A DNA stretch of 42,801 bases. Source: Thermodesulfatator autotrophicus (lineage in GTDB: Bacteria; Desulfobacterota; Thermodesulfobacteria; Thermodesulfobacteriales; Thermodesulfatatoraceae). The translations under genes and the position numbers were made by a program. Location: positions 1 through 42,801 of the forward strand of contig NZ_LSFI01000021.1 in the NCBI RefSeq assembly GCF_001642325.1, read 5' to 3'. Of this stretch, positions 34,326 through 42,801 are shown in pieces. Every line of letters begins with the position of its first letter. Position 1 is the first letter of the stretch. Below the pieces are notes generated by a model. The model was not told the DNA's origin, did no database searches, and saw only the letters and a program-made list of their open reading frames with translations.

Positions 34326-34624
34326 TTCCTGTTTCCTGGTTTGTTGTGTTGACTCTTTTTCTTTTTAGTATTGGGGCTCTGGGCTTTATAGTCAGGCGAA
34401 ACGTTATCATTATGCTCATATGTATAGAAATCATGCTTAATGCGGTAAACATCAGTCTGGTAGCCTTTGGGCGTGCTCTGGAACACACGGTAGCGCATGT
34501 GTTGGTGTTTTTTGTTATTGCGGTGGCTGCAGCGGAAGCAGCCATTGGTCTGGCCTTGGTAGTGCTTCTCTTTAAGAAAACCAGAGAAGTACATATGGAC
34601 GAATTTCGTCTTTTAAAGGGGTAA
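34322..34624 (+). CDS. nuoK: Complex I subunit NuoK
   Basis: The 100-residue protein has three helices. The conserved buried acids are visible in MLICIEIMLNAVNISL near 35 and FFVIAVAAAEAAIGLALVV near 65. It overlaps nuoJ by four bases and precedes nuoL by 3. Confidence 0.96.
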   Translation: MIPVSWFVVLTLFLFSIGALGFIVRRNVIIMLICIEIMLNAVNISLVAFGRALEHTVAHVLVFFVIAVAAAEAAIGLALVVLLFKKTREVHMDEFRLLKG

Positions 34625-34627
34625 CCT

Positions 34628-36580
34628 ATGGAATACGTAATCTGGATACCGTTCTTACCATTGATAGCCGCTACTATTACTTTGATTTTCGGTAAGTGGT
34701 ACATAAGGAAACAGGCGCACTGGCTTCCGTGTATAGCGGTCTTTGGGTCTTTTCTCCTTTCGTTTAAGGCCCTTTTAGATGTTATCGGAGGGGCCAGGGC
34801 CAATTTTGACCTTTATTCCTGGGTGATTGCCGATACCTTTCACGCGGCTGTTGGCTTTCAAATAGATCCTCTCTCGGTCTTGATGCTGGCTATGGTTTCT
34901 TTTCTGTCTTTTCTTATACATGTCTATTCTATCGGTTACATGGAAGATGACCCGGGTTATTATCGTTTCTTCGCTTATATTTCCCTTTTTACTTTTTCCA
35001 TGTTGATGTTGGTTTCGGCTAATAACTTTTTGCAACTCTTTTTTGGCTGGGAGGCGGTGGGGCTTTGTTCTTATCTTTTGATTGGTTTCTGGTATCAGAA
35101 AAAGAGTGCCGCGGATGCAGCTAAAAAGGCTTTTATTGTAAACCGTTTTGGTGATTTTGGCTTTGCCCTAGGTGTTTTTCTGGTCTTCTTAACCTTTGGA
35201 TCCATTTATTACGAAGACGTTTTTGCCAGGGTTCATGAGATTGCTCATACTACGGTAAATGTTCTGGGGGTAGAAGTCCTTCTGGCTACACTGATAGCCG
35301 TTCTTCTTTTCTGTGGGGCTATGGGTAAGAGTGCCCAGTTTCCGCTACACGTCTGGTTGCCAGACGCCATGGAAGGTCCCACACCAGTTTCCGCTTTAAT
35401 TCACGCTGCTACCATGGTTACCGCTGGTGTATTTATGGTATGTCGTTGCCATGAAATATTTGAGCTTTCTCATGTGGCCATGGCTATAGTGGCAGCGGCA
35501 GGCATGATTACCTGTTTTATGGCCGCCACCATTGCGCCTACCCAATTTGATATTAAGCGCGTGATTGCTTATTCCACCCTTTCACAGCTTGGTTACATGT
35601 TTATGGCCTGTGGGGTAGGGGCCTTTGCTGCGGGTATGTTTCACCTTTTTACTCACGCCTTCTTTAAGGCCTTGCTCTTTCTTGGAGCTGGCAGTGTAAT
35701 GCACGCCATGCACCACGCCCCTGATCCTACAGATATGCGTTACATGGGTGGCTTAAGAAAATATATGCCTATAACTTTTGCCACTTTTCTGATTGCTTCG
35801 CTTTCTATTTCTGGTATTCCCGGGCTTGCTGGTTTTTTCAGTAAAGATGAAATTCTCTGGCTTTCCTTTGTTTCGGAGTATCCCTGGGGTAAGTTGGTCT
35901 GGTTTGTAGGGACGGTGGTAGCAGGGCTTACAGCTTTTTACTCTTTCCGTGTAGTTTTTATGACCTTCTTTGGGGAGTTCCGGGGGAAAGAAGTATTGCA
36001 CGGTCATGAACCCCATGAATCTCCATCAGTGATGACTATACCTCTTATGATTTTAGCGGTTGGAGCCGTGGTAACTGGCTGGCTGGGTGTTCCACATGTT
36101 CTAGGTGGTCACAATCACTTTGCTAAGTTTCTTGAGCCAGTGCTTGGGCATCCTCATATTAATTTACCTTATTGGCTTTACGGCAAGAAAGAATGGATTG
36201 AACTTTTCTTGATGGCCATTTCTGTAGGCGTAGGTGTCTTGGGTATTGCAGTGGCTTACGTGGTTTATGTTAAGAAGCCCGAGCTTCAGCGTCTTATCCC
36301 AGAAAGGTATCCCGCCCTTTACCGTTATCTTTATAACAAATGGTACTGGGATGAGATTTATGACGCCACCATTGTTAAGCCTACGTTTTTTACCGCTCGT
36401 TCAATTGTTCAGGGTGTGGTTGACTCTATACTCATTGAAGGCGTGGTTAACGGATTGCCGGATCTTATTCGTCGTGGTGGTGAATCTTTAAGGCGGCTCC
36501 AGAACGGAGTGGTTCAGACTTACGCTTTGATTATGGCTACTGGTGCCGCCGTAGTTTTATTGTTGGTCTATTTCTTTTAG
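34628..36580 (+). CDS. nuoL: Complex I antiporter-like subunit NuoL
   Basis: The 650-residue protein has the antiporter-family motifs: FFGWEAVGLCSYLLIGFWY near 135, GAMGKSAQFPLHVWLPDAMEGPTPVSALIHAATMVTAGV near 230-270 with the key Lys and Glu, and QFDIKRVIAYSTLSQLGYM near 305. The C-terminal extension (about 500-650) should form the lateral helix. Full length. It pumps protons at the distal end of the membrane arm. Confidence 0.97.
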   Translation: MEYVIWIPFLPLIAATITLIFGKWYIRKQAHWLPCIAVFGSFLLSFKALLDVIGGARANFDLYSWVIADTFHAAVGFQIDPLSVLMLAMVSFLSFLIHVYSIGYMEDDPGYYRFFAYISLFTFSMLMLVSANNFLQLFFGWEAVGLCSYLLIGFWYQKKSAADAAKKAFIVNRFGDFGFALGVFLVFLTFGSIYYEDVFARVHEIAHTTVNVLGVEVLLATLIAVLLFCGAMGKSAQFPLHVWLPDAMEGPTPVSALIHAATMVTAGVFMVCRCHEIFELSHVAMAIVAAAGMITCFMAATIAPTQFDIKRVIAYSTLSQLGYMFMACGVGAFAAGMFHLFTHAFFKALLFLGAGSVMHAMHHAPDPTDMRYMGGLRKYMPITFATFLIASLSISGIPGLAGFFSKDEILWLSFVSEYPWGKLVWFVGTVVAGLTAFYSFRVVFMTFFGEFRGKEVLHGHEPHESPSVMTIPLMILAVGAVVTGWLGVPHVLGGHNHFAKFLEPVLGHPHINLPYWLYGKKEWIELFLMAISVGVGVLGIAVAYVVYVKKPELQRLIPERYPALYRYLYNKWYWDEIYDATIVKPTFFTARSIVQGVVDSILIEGVVNGLPDLIRRGGESLRRLQNGVVQTYALIMATGAAVVLLLVYFF

Positions 36581-36592
36581 GGAGGGCTAAAT

Positions 36593-38137
36593 ATGGAAGT
36601 GGCCTTGCGTATGTCTGACTTTCCGCTATTGTCGCTGATAATATGGCTCCCGGTGGTAGGGTCCCTTGTTTTGCTGGCTTTACCCCGGAATGACCGTCTT
36701 ATCCGCTGGTTTACGCTGGTAGTGGCCGTGGCAGACTTTCTGGTCTCCTTACCCCTTTTCTTCTCCTTTGATAAATCTTTTTCCGGGATGCAGTTTGTAG
36801 AAAGACATTCCTGGATAAAGGCCTGGAATATTTCTTACTTTTTAGGGGTTGACGGTATAAGTGTTCTGCTGGTCCTTCTTTCTACCCTTATAACTATTCT
36901 ATGCGTTTTAATTTCCTGGGAGTCGGTGACAGAGAAGGTAAAGGAGTTTCATATTGCTCTCCTTTTGACCTCAGCGGCCATGATTGGTGTTTTCTGTTCA
37001 CTTGACTTGTTTCTCTTCTATCTTTTTTGGGAAGCTATGCTTATCCCTATGTACTTGATAATTGGTATATGGGGAGGCCCCAATAGGCTCTATGCTACTA
37101 TTAAGTTCTTTCTTTATACCCTGGTGGGTTCGGTTTTAATGCTGGTTGGTATTATCTTTCTCTATCTCCAGGCCGGGACATTTAACATCCTTGAGATAAT
37201 GAAACTTGGACTACCTTATAAATTCCAGTTCTGGCTTTTCTGGGCCTTTTTTGCCGCCTTTGCGGTGAAAGTGCCCATGTGGCCGGTACACACCTGGTTG
37301 CCAGATGCTCACACTGAGGCCCCAACCGCTGGTTCTGTAATACTTGCTGGTATCTTGATTAAAATGGGAGCTTACGGTTTCCTGCGTTTTTCCCTGGCTT
37401 TCTTTCCTGTAGCTGCTAAGTCTATGATGATTCCTATGCTGGTGCTTTCTACTATAGCTATTATTTACGGTGGTATAATTTGTTTGGCCCAAACGGACCT
37501 CAAGCGTCTTATCGCTTACAGTTCTGTAAGTCATATGGGGTTTATTACCCTGGGTATATTTTCTTTGAATGGTAACGCGGTGGAAGGAGCTATCCTCCAG
37601 ATGATTAACCACGGAATAGTAACAGGAGCCCTCTTTATGTGTGTGGGAATTGTTTACGACCGTACCCATACCCGAGCCATTAAAGACTACGGGGGACTGG
37701 CTACGGTGATGCCGGTTTATGCGGCTTTCTTCATGGTCTTTACCCTCGCCTCAGTAGGGCTACCAGGGACCAATGGTTTTATAGGTGAATTCCTGGTGCT
37801 TTTAGGAACATTTACCTCTAAAAAGTGGGCAGCTGTGCTTGGCACCACGGGAATCATTATTGGTGCAACTTATATGTTAAGGCTTTACCAGCAGGTATTT
37901 TTCCAGGAAGTTAATCCCAAAGTGGCAGGGTTGCCAGATATCAAGATGAGGGAATTTATTGCTCTGGTTCCCATGATTCTTTTGGTGCTTTGGATTGGTT
38001 TTTATCCCACACCGTTTTTGGGGTTTATGCACGAGTCGGTTAGGTCTTTATTAGAGCATGTTCACAATGCCTCTGGCGACATAACGCCTGTTAGTGAAAT
38101 CATAAAGGAGGGAATAAATGTGGTCATCCCTTCCTAG
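36593..38137 (+). CDS. nuoM: Complex I antiporter-like subunit NuoM
   Basis: The 514-residue protein shows FYLFWEAMLIPMYLIIGIWGG near 143, FAVKVPMWPVHTWLPDAHTEAPTAGSVILAG near 225-255 and DLKRLIAYSSVSHMGF near 303, the NuoM signature residues. About 14 helices. Its 3' end overlaps the nuoN start by 20 bases. Confidence 0.97.
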   Translation: MEVALRMSDFPLLSLIIWLPVVGSLVLLALPRNDRLIRWFTLVVAVADFLVSLPLFFSFDKSFSGMQFVERHSWIKAWNISYFLGVDGISVLLVLLSTLITILCVLISWESVTEKVKEFHIALLLTSAAMIGVFCSLDLFLFYLFWEAMLIPMYLIIGIWGGPNRLYATIKFFLYTLVGSVLMLVGIIFLYLQAGTFNILEIMKLGLPYKFQFWLFWAFFAAFAVKVPMWPVHTWLPDAHTEAPTAGSVILAGILIKMGAYGFLRFSLAFFPVAAKSMMIPMLVLSTIAIIYGGIICLAQTDLKRLIAYSSVSHMGFITLGIFSLNGNAVEGAILQMINHGIVTGALFMCVGIVYDRTHTRAIKDYGGLATVMPVYAAFFMVFTLASVGLPGTNGFIGEFLVLLGTFTSKKWAAVLGTTGIIIGATYMLRLYQQVFFQEVNPKVAGLPDIKMREFIALVPMILLVLWIGFYPTPFLGFMHESVRSLLEHVHNASGDITPVSEIIKEGINVVIPS

Positions 38138-39551
38138 CTTCGTAGCGGTTTATCCTGAAATTTTGTTGGTAGTGGTGGCCAGTATTATGGCCCTGGCTGA
38201 TCGTTGGGTGAAACTCAAAGACGTATTTGCCTGGATCACCATAGCCACCTCGGTCATAGCTTTGATAATGGTCTTTGCGGTGGAAGGGGCTGTCTTTGGA
38301 AATAGCTATGCGGCTGATACTTATGGCCTTTTTTTCAAAATGATTTTTCTCCTGGCCTTGATTATGGTTACCCTGGTCTCTCCAGGGTACAACCGTATGG
38401 TCGGGATTCACTTTGGTGAATATTATGCCCTTCTTATGTTTGCGGTAACGGGCATGATGCTCATGGCTTCAAGTAAGGACCTTATCCTTCTTTTCCTTGG
38501 CCTTGAGCTTATGTCTCTTTCTGTTTACGTGCTGGCTGCCCTTCTTTATAGTGATTTGCGTTCTCTTGAAGGAGCTATGAAATATTTCCTCCTGGGGGCT
38601 TTTTCTTCAGCTTTTCTCCTGTTGGCGATAACTTTTCTTTATGGACTCACTGGCACCACTTACATTGATGTCATTGCCAAGAAGGTTTTTTATCCCGGGC
38701 TTGCTGATAATACAGCCCTGCTATTATCAGCTGCTCTTTTCGTGGTAGCCTTTGGTTTTAAAGTGGCGCTGGTGCCTTTTCATATGTGGTCACCTGATGC
38801 TTATGAAGGAGCTCCCACCTCGGTTACTGCTTTTATGGCTGTAGGGCCTAAAGCTGCTGGTTTTGCTGCCATGGGGCGGGTATTCATAGAAGCCCTTTAT
38901 AACGCCAGGGTGGATTGGGTTGAATATTTAATACCACTCGCCTTGGTGACCATGTTTGTTGGAGCTATTCTTGCCGTGGTGCAGACCAATATCAAGCGCC
39001 TATTAGCTTATTCTTCTATTACTCATGCTGGTTATGCGGTTCTGGGAATTATTGCTGCCAGCAGAGAGGGCATGGCTGCTACCATGCTTTATCTTTTTCT
39101 TTACCTGTTTATGACCATTGGTGCCTTTTCTGTGGTTACTCTTTTCCGCCAAAAAGATTTTCTCGGCGAAGAGATTACCGATTATCAAGGTCTCTCCAAA
39201 ACCCATCCCTGGGTAGCTCTGGTGATGCTCATTTTTCTTTTTTCATTGGTGGGTATCCCCCCTACAGCTGGTTTTATTGGGAAGTTTTTTGTTTTTAAAG
39301 CCGCTTATGAGGCAGGCCATCATCTTCTGGTAATAGGAGCGGTTTTAGCCAGCGCCATTGCTGCTTATCCTTACTTACGAATTGTCATGCTCATGTACAT
39401 GAAGGAACCTGAAAAAGATCTAGCGGTTAACGTGACTCCTTATGTTTTTGCTGGCCTTATCATTTCAGTGGTGGGGGTATTAATTCTTGGGGTTTACCCC
39501 GAGCCGGTTATCAATTTTGCAAGAACCTGCTGCGCTGGCTTAATTCCTTAG
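38118..39551 (+). CDS. nuoN: Complex I antiporter-like subunit NuoN
   Basis: The 477-residue protein has LGLELMSLSVYVLAALLYSD near 130, FGFKVALVPFHMWSPDAYEGAPTSVTAFMA near 210-240 and TNIKRLLAYSSITHAGYA near 290. It ends the nuo operon; no obvious hairpin terminator follows before the next promoter. With its 10 fellow subunits it makes a complex I without the NADH module. Confidence 0.97.
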   Translation: MWSSLPSFVAVYPEILLVVVASIMALADRWVKLKDVFAWITIATSVIALIMVFAVEGAVFGNSYAADTYGLFFKMIFLLALIMVTLVSPGYNRMVGIHFGEYYALLMFAVTGMMLMASSKDLILLFLGLELMSLSVYVLAALLYSDLRSLEGAMKYFLLGAFSSAFLLLAITFLYGLTGTTYIDVIAKKVFYPGLADNTALLLSAALFVVAFGFKVALVPFHMWSPDAYEGAPTSVTAFMAVGPKAAGFAAMGRVFIEALYNARVDWVEYLIPLALVTMFVGAILAVVQTNIKRLLAYSSITHAGYAVLGIIAASREGMAATMLYLFLYLFMTIGAFSVVTLFRQKDFLGEEITDYQGLSKTHPWVALVMLIFLFSLVGIPPTAGFIGKFFVFKAAYEAGHHLLVIGAVLASAIAAYPYLRIVMLMYMKEPEKDLAVNVTPYVFAGLIISVVGVLILGVYPEPVINFARTCCAGLIP

Positions 39552-39569
39552 TCTACTTCAGGGGTACGC

Positions 39570-39598
39570 TTGACCGTGCCCCTTTTCCCTCTTATTTT
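39570..39598 (+). promoter_or_regulatory. Sigma-70-type promoter of the acyl-CoA synthetase gene
   Basis: TTGACC (39570-39575) and TATTTT (39593-39598) are separated by exactly 17 bases, about 60 bases before the start codon at 39658, which has GGAGG nearby. Confidence 0.55.
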
Positions 39599-39657
39599 CT
39601 ATTTTTCAGTTTTAAGCCATTCTCTAGTAAAATTATAGTGTCTATCATGGAGGTTTT

Positions 39658-41409
39658 ATGCCGCTAAAAAACTATATTCTACGAGATCATTTGGGAATAT
39701 TTACCATTGGTGAAATGGTAAATAGGTCTGCAAAGGTTTACGGGTCTAAAAAGGCTTTAAGTGTATATCGTGATGAGAAATGGCAATATATCACTTATAG
39801 AGAACTTGGAGAGAGAGTGCGTTTTCTAGCTAAAGCTCTTCAAGGGGCAGGCCTCAAAATGGGGCAAACCTGTGCCATTTTAGGCCCTAACTCTCCAGAA
39901 TGGGGACAGGCCTACTTAGCTATTACTAGCCTGGGAGCCATTTCGGTGCCTATAGACCCGGCTTTAAAGCCCCATGAGTTTAAACATATTTTAGAAGATA
40001 CTGATACCAATTTTATATTCGTGGCTCAAAAGTTTTTGGAAGACATATTAGAGATAGATGAAGAGTTATCTTTTAAGAAGATAATAGTATTAGATTCTTT
40101 TGAAAAATCAAAGTTTTCCAATAAAAAAGTTTCTAGCTTTGAGGTATTTTTAAGAGAAGGCCAGAAACAAAAAGATAAGTTTAAGAAGCCCAAATTAAAA
40201 GACATAGCAGCCATCATATATACCTCAGGGACCACGGGTAAGGCCAAAGGAGTGATGTTAACCCACGAAAACATTATGTCAGATGTGGCCTTAGTGTATC
40301 AGATGGTGGATTTGGAGCCAGGGGAAAGCATTCTTTCGGTTTTACCCATTCACCATACTTTAGAATGTACGGGTGGCTTTTTATTGCCTCTTTATGCCGG
40401 GTTAAACATTTATTATGCCCGTAGCTTAAAATCTCGCGAGATAATTGAAGATCTGCGTACTTCTAAGGCTTCGGTAATGATAGGGGTTCCCCTTTTATTC
40501 CAAAAGATGCTAGAGGGCATTGAACGGAAGGTGAAACAAGCTCCTTTGCCCAGAAAGACTTTGTTTAAGGGGTTACTGAAGGTAGTTGAGCTAGCTGAAA
40601 AGGTTGGTAAAGACGAAGAGGCAGCCAAGGTTCTTTTTGCTAAACTTCGTGAAAAGGCTGGGCTTGGGCACCTTAAATATTTTGTTTGTGGTGGTGCCCC
40701 TTTACCGCCTTTTGTGCCTGAAAAATTTAGAAAGCTTGGTATAAAAATACTCCAGGGGTATGGTCTGACTGAAGCTAGCCCCGTGCTTACTCTAAATCCC
40801 GTTTTTAGACCCAAAGATACCAGTGTGGGAGTTCCCCTCCCTCAGGTGGAGGTAAAAGTAGAAAGTCCCAATGAAAACGGGGTAGGTGAGCTTTGTTTTA
40901 AAGGCCCTATGGTAATGAAGGGATACTATAAAAACCCTGAGGCCACTAAAGCCGTTATAGATGACGAAGGCTTTTTGCACACTGGTGACCTGGGATATAT
41001 AGACGAAGAAGGTTATGTATATGTGTGCGGGCGGGCTAAAAACGTAATTGTCACTCCAGCAGGAAAAAACGTATATCCAGAAGAGGTAGAGTTTGAGCTT
41101 GATCGCCGGCCTTTTATTTTGGAGAGCATGGTCTATGGAATACCTACTGAACGGGGAGGAGAAGAGGTAGCAGCGGTAATTGTGCCTGATTATGAAGAGA
41201 TTGACCGCCAATTTTCAGGTAAACAATTAACCGAAGAAGACGTAAAGGCCTTAATTGCCAAAGAAGTAAAAAAGGCCATGGAGAATGTGGCTACTTATAA
41301 GCGGGTGAAGCAATTTATCATTTGGGACGAAGAACTCCCCAAGACTTCTACCAGAAAAATTAAACGCCATCATGTTTTACCAGTGGTCCTAAACCAGAAG
41401 GGAAATTAA
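39658..41409 (+). CDS. AMP-forming long-chain acyl-CoA synthetase family protein
   Basis: The 583-residue protein has all adenylate-forming motifs: IIYTSGTTGKAKGVMLTHEN near 186 (P-loop), GYGLTEASP near 365, HTGDLGYIDEEGYVYVCGR near 441, GKNVYPEEVE near 469 and the catalytic Lys in TSTRKIKRHH near 570. It activates a carboxylic acid, probably a fatty acid, as acyl-AMP and transfers it to CoA. The substrate cannot be told from the sequence. The gene stands alone with its own promoter between the nuo operon and rnpB. It carries no membrane segment or acyltransferase fusion. Confidence 0.93.
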   Translation: MPLKNYILRDHLGIFTIGEMVNRSAKVYGSKKALSVYRDEKWQYITYRELGERVRFLAKALQGAGLKMGQTCAILGPNSPEWGQAYLAITSLGAISVPIDPALKPHEFKHILEDTDTNFIFVAQKFLEDILEIDEELSFKKIIVLDSFEKSKFSNKKVSSFEVFLREGQKQKDKFKKPKLKDIAAIIYTSGTTGKAKGVMLTHENIMSDVALVYQMVDLEPGESILSVLPIHHTLECTGGFLLPLYAGLNIYYARSLKSREIIEDLRTSKASVMIGVPLLFQKMLEGIERKVKQAPLPRKTLFKGLLKVVELAEKVGKDEEAAKVLFAKLREKAGLGHLKYFVCGGAPLPPFVPEKFRKLGIKILQGYGLTEASPVLTLNPVFRPKDTSVGVPLPQVEVKVESPNENGVGELCFKGPMVMKGYYKNPEATKAVIDDEGFLHTGDLGYIDEEGYVYVCGRAKNVIVTPAGKNVYPEEVEFELDRRPFILESMVYGIPTERGGEEVAAVIVPDYEEIDRQFSGKQLTEEDVKALIAKEVKKAMENVATYKRVKQFIIWDEELPKTSTRKIKRHHVLPVVLNQKGN

Positions 41410-41717
41410 AGGGGTATCGCAAGGCAAGGTAGTCGCCATGACAATCTCAGATCCCTTCGCTAGCCTTTGAGACAGGATTTCTTAGCCTGAGATTGTTTCG
41501 GCCTCTGCTGACGAGGCCTTACGTGATTGGCCTACTTTGTCACTGCAAGGAGCATGTAAGCGCGACGAATCAGTCTCAAAGATCCCTCGCTTTGCTCGGG
41601 ATAAGCTAAGCAGTTCAGGGTGAGAACAACCCCAAAGATCTCCTCGGCGCCGGTATCGCCTCGCGATAACGCTATGTAAGGTAAAAATACTCCCTTAATA
41701 TGAGCTCCTGGCAAATA
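41410..41717. repeat. Degenerate intergenic repeat with several inverted arms
   Basis: No gene. The stretch contains ACAATCTCAG (41441-41450) paired with CTGAGATTGT (41487-41496), GGCCTC (41500-41505) paired with GAGGCC (41513-41518), and phrases such as TCACTGCAAGGAGC and CCTCGCTTTGCTCGGG. These resemble the common dispersed bacterial repeat that contains TCATTGCGAGGAGC and GCAATCTC. Short open frames here translate into the low-complexity peptides typical of such repeats and are not genes. Confidence 0.55.
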
Positions 41718-41746
41718 TTGGACATTTTTGTAAGATTAATTATATT
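41718..41746 (+). promoter_or_regulatory. Sigma-70-type promoter of rnpB
   Basis: TTGGAC (41718-41723) and TATATT (41741-41746) stand 17 bases apart. Position +1 would fall at about 41752, exactly where helix P1 of the RNase P RNA begins. Confidence 0.8.
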
Positions 41747-41751
41747 TTAAA

Positions 41752-42120
41752 GGGGTCGGTCGGAGGTCGCCGGGGGCTCAGGGCCCTCGGAGGAAAGTCC
41801 GAGCTCCACAGGGCAGGGTGCCGGGTAACACCCGGAGGGGGAAACCCCTGGAAAGTGCCACAGAAAATAGACCGCCCTGTACCCATTTTCCAGGGTACGG
41901 GGTAAGGGTGAAAAGGTGGGGTAAGAGCCCACCGCCTCTCCTGGTAACAGGAGAGGGCATGGCAAACCCCACCCGGAGAAAGGCCATGTAGGGGAGCGTT
42001 TGAGGGTGGCCCGCCCGATGCTCCCGGGTAGGCCGCTTGAGCGGTTGGGTAACCAACCGCCTAGAGGAATGACCTCCACCCGCTTAAAGCGGGTACAGAA
42101 CTCGGCTTATGACCGGCCCC
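41752..42120 (+). ncRNA. rnpB: RNase P RNA, bacterial type A
   Basis: This is the catalytic RNA that trims the 5' leader of tRNA precursors. The conserved blocks are in order: GAGGAAAGTCCGAGCTCC near 41800, ACAGAAAATAGACCGCC near 41860, GGGTGAAAAGGTGGGGTAAG near 41905, AGAGGAATGACCTCC near 42063 and ACAGAACTCGGCTTATGACC near 42095. GGGGTCGGTC at the 5' end pairs with GACCGGCCCC at the 3' end to close P1. Many peripheral stems (for example CTCTCCTGGTAACAGGAGAG) are GC-rich, which fits a thermophile. A promoter and a T-run frame the gene. Minus-strand open frames over it are not genes. Confidence 0.97.
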
Positions 42121-42136
42121 CATCTATTTTTTTTTC
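42121..42136 (+). terminator. T-tract after rnpB
   Basis: A run of T residues (42127-42135) directly follows the closing P1 helix of the RNA, which could itself serve as the terminator stem. Confidence 0.6.
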
Positions 42137-42154
42137 TCCGATTAAAGATAACGG

Positions 42155-42522
42155 TTAAGAGGTAGTTGAGTTAAATTTAGTAAGCGAATTTTCCTCTCCT
42201 CTAATTAAATCTTTTATTAGTTCCGGGAGGATTTTGGAGTATAAATTTTTTGTTTCTTTTTTTATAAAATGGCACAAATCAAATAGTTGAGCAGGGAATG
42301 CTTTAATCCTTTCTATAAGAAAAAATTTTTCAAAATTTTCTTTTTTTTGAGCAATATAAATTACTTCGTCCCAAATAAAATTTTCATTAAGAGAGATAGT
42401 AATAAGATCTGCTACATCTTTAGGTTCATCCCTTGAAACAATTGCACAAATCTTATTAGCTAAAATATTTATATGTAAAAGTTTAGACTTTATCTGACAG
42501 TCACCCTCCCAAGAGCCACCTT
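42155..42522 (-). pseudogene. C-terminal relic of an AbiEii-like nucleotidyltransferase
   Basis: A minus-strand frame of about 120 codons ends with TAA at 42155-42157 and stays open up to the edge of the IS remnant. It contains HINILANKICAIVSRDEPKDV followed by ADLITISLNENFIWDEVI, which resembles the central part of AbiEii/AbiGii nucleotidyltransferases (typically NKLxAxxxRxxPKDxxDL). The N-terminal catalytic half is missing and no start codon or SD is seen. It appears to have been cut by the insertion sequence at about 42523. Functional only if a start exists further away, which is unlikely. Confidence 0.65.
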
Positions 42523-42801
42523 GTCAGCCCTGGTTAGATTGTGAAAATCTCCTCTTCATTAAAATGAATCTTCTCTTTTGCCAAGGGCACATTCGCTAAA
42601 AATGTCTCCATCGGCGTCCGTCCATTACAGTATTTCCCTTGGTGCGGCCTCTCTTTGTTGTATTTTTCCATCCATAAGTCCAAATCCCTCTGTAATTCCT
42701 CCAATTTCAGATAAATCTTGCGCCTCAAGGCTATGCTATAAAATTCCTCTTTCACCGTCCGATGAAATCTCTCGCAAATCCCGTTCGTCTGGGGATTCTT
42801 G
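42523..42801 (-). mobile_element. Insertion sequence, 3' end only (window edge)
   Basis: The element probably ends at TGTCAGCCC (42523-42531). A matching CTGACA occurs at 42495-42500, so the boundary may differ by some 30 bases. The transposase gene lies inside and runs off the window. It differs in sequence from the decayed element at 19562-20449. Confidence 0.6.
42534..42801 (-). CDS. IS481/IS3-like transposase, C-terminal fragment (partial at window edge)
   Basis: The readable 89 codons contain NPQTNGICERFHRTVKEEFY, which holds the catalytic Glu region of a DDE integrase core (NGxxER), and then NKERPHQGKYCNGRTPMETF, the usual end of such transposases. The frame is intact to the window edge, so the element could still be active. 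The start is outside the window. Confidence 0.85.
   Translation of the reverse strand, partial: KNPQTNGICERFHRTVKEEFYSIALRRKIYLKLEELQRDLDLWMEKYNKERPHQGKYCNGRTPMETFLANVPLAKEKIHFNEEEIFTI

Noticed and set aside
41532-42079. Minus-strand coding frames in the repeat and over rnpB
   Set aside because: They lie on the repeat segment and on the conserved RNase P RNA and have no protein motifs.

Overview
The window reads as part of the chromosome of an anaerobic, respiratory Gram-negative bacterium. Outer-membrane proteins, lipoproteins and at least 70 c-type haem sites point to extracellular or outer-membrane electron transfer. A complex I operon without nuoE/F/G, a PsrA/PhsA-like molybdoenzyme and a TauE/SafE-type permease suggest a sulfur-metabolising, possibly thermophilic relative of Thermodesulfobacteria/Desulfobacterota. 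That placement is inference; no 16S gene is present.

Region A (1-19559) is an outer-surface cytochrome locus. On the minus strand are two related multihaem cytochromes and an NHL propeller. Divergently, on the plus strand, is a tightly packed operon: a beta-barrel with a discoidin-like insert, three CsgG/LpoB-fold proteins (two of them lipoproteins), a SurA-like prolyl isomerase, a 26-haem lipoprotein, a 16-haem cytochrome, an NHL propeller, a third member of the hexahaem family, an 8-haem cytochrome, a YVTN-like propeller, a 5-haem cytochrome and a small HAMP membrane protein. The combination suggests export and assembly of extracellular cytochromes, perhaps filaments, plus an outer-membrane conduit. 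The plus-strand part is visibly more AT-rich than the rest of the window.

Region B (19560-23887) is a decayed IS481-like element, then a small histidine-rich membrane protein, a PAS histidine kinase and an NtrC-type sigma-54 activator.

Region C (23888-28777) starts with a GTTGCA palindrome and a near-consensus sigma-54 promoter. They drive a TauE/SafE-type permease, a membrane protein, a molybdopterin oxidoreductase and a four-cluster ferredoxin subunit.

Region D (28950-39551) is a second ferredoxin-type protein followed by nuoABCDHIJKLMN, that is, complex I without the NADH-input module. nuoB carries an in-frame TGA exactly at the first cysteine of its conserved Cys-Cys pair. A hairpin compatible with a bacterial SECIS follows, so NuoB may be a selenoprotein. 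TGA is an ordinary stop elsewhere in the window.

Region E (39552-42801) holds an acyl-CoA synthetase, a degenerate intergenic repeat, the RNase P RNA gene (rnpB), a relic of an AbiEii-like nucleotidyltransferase and, at the right edge, the 3' end of an IS transposase that appears to have truncated it.
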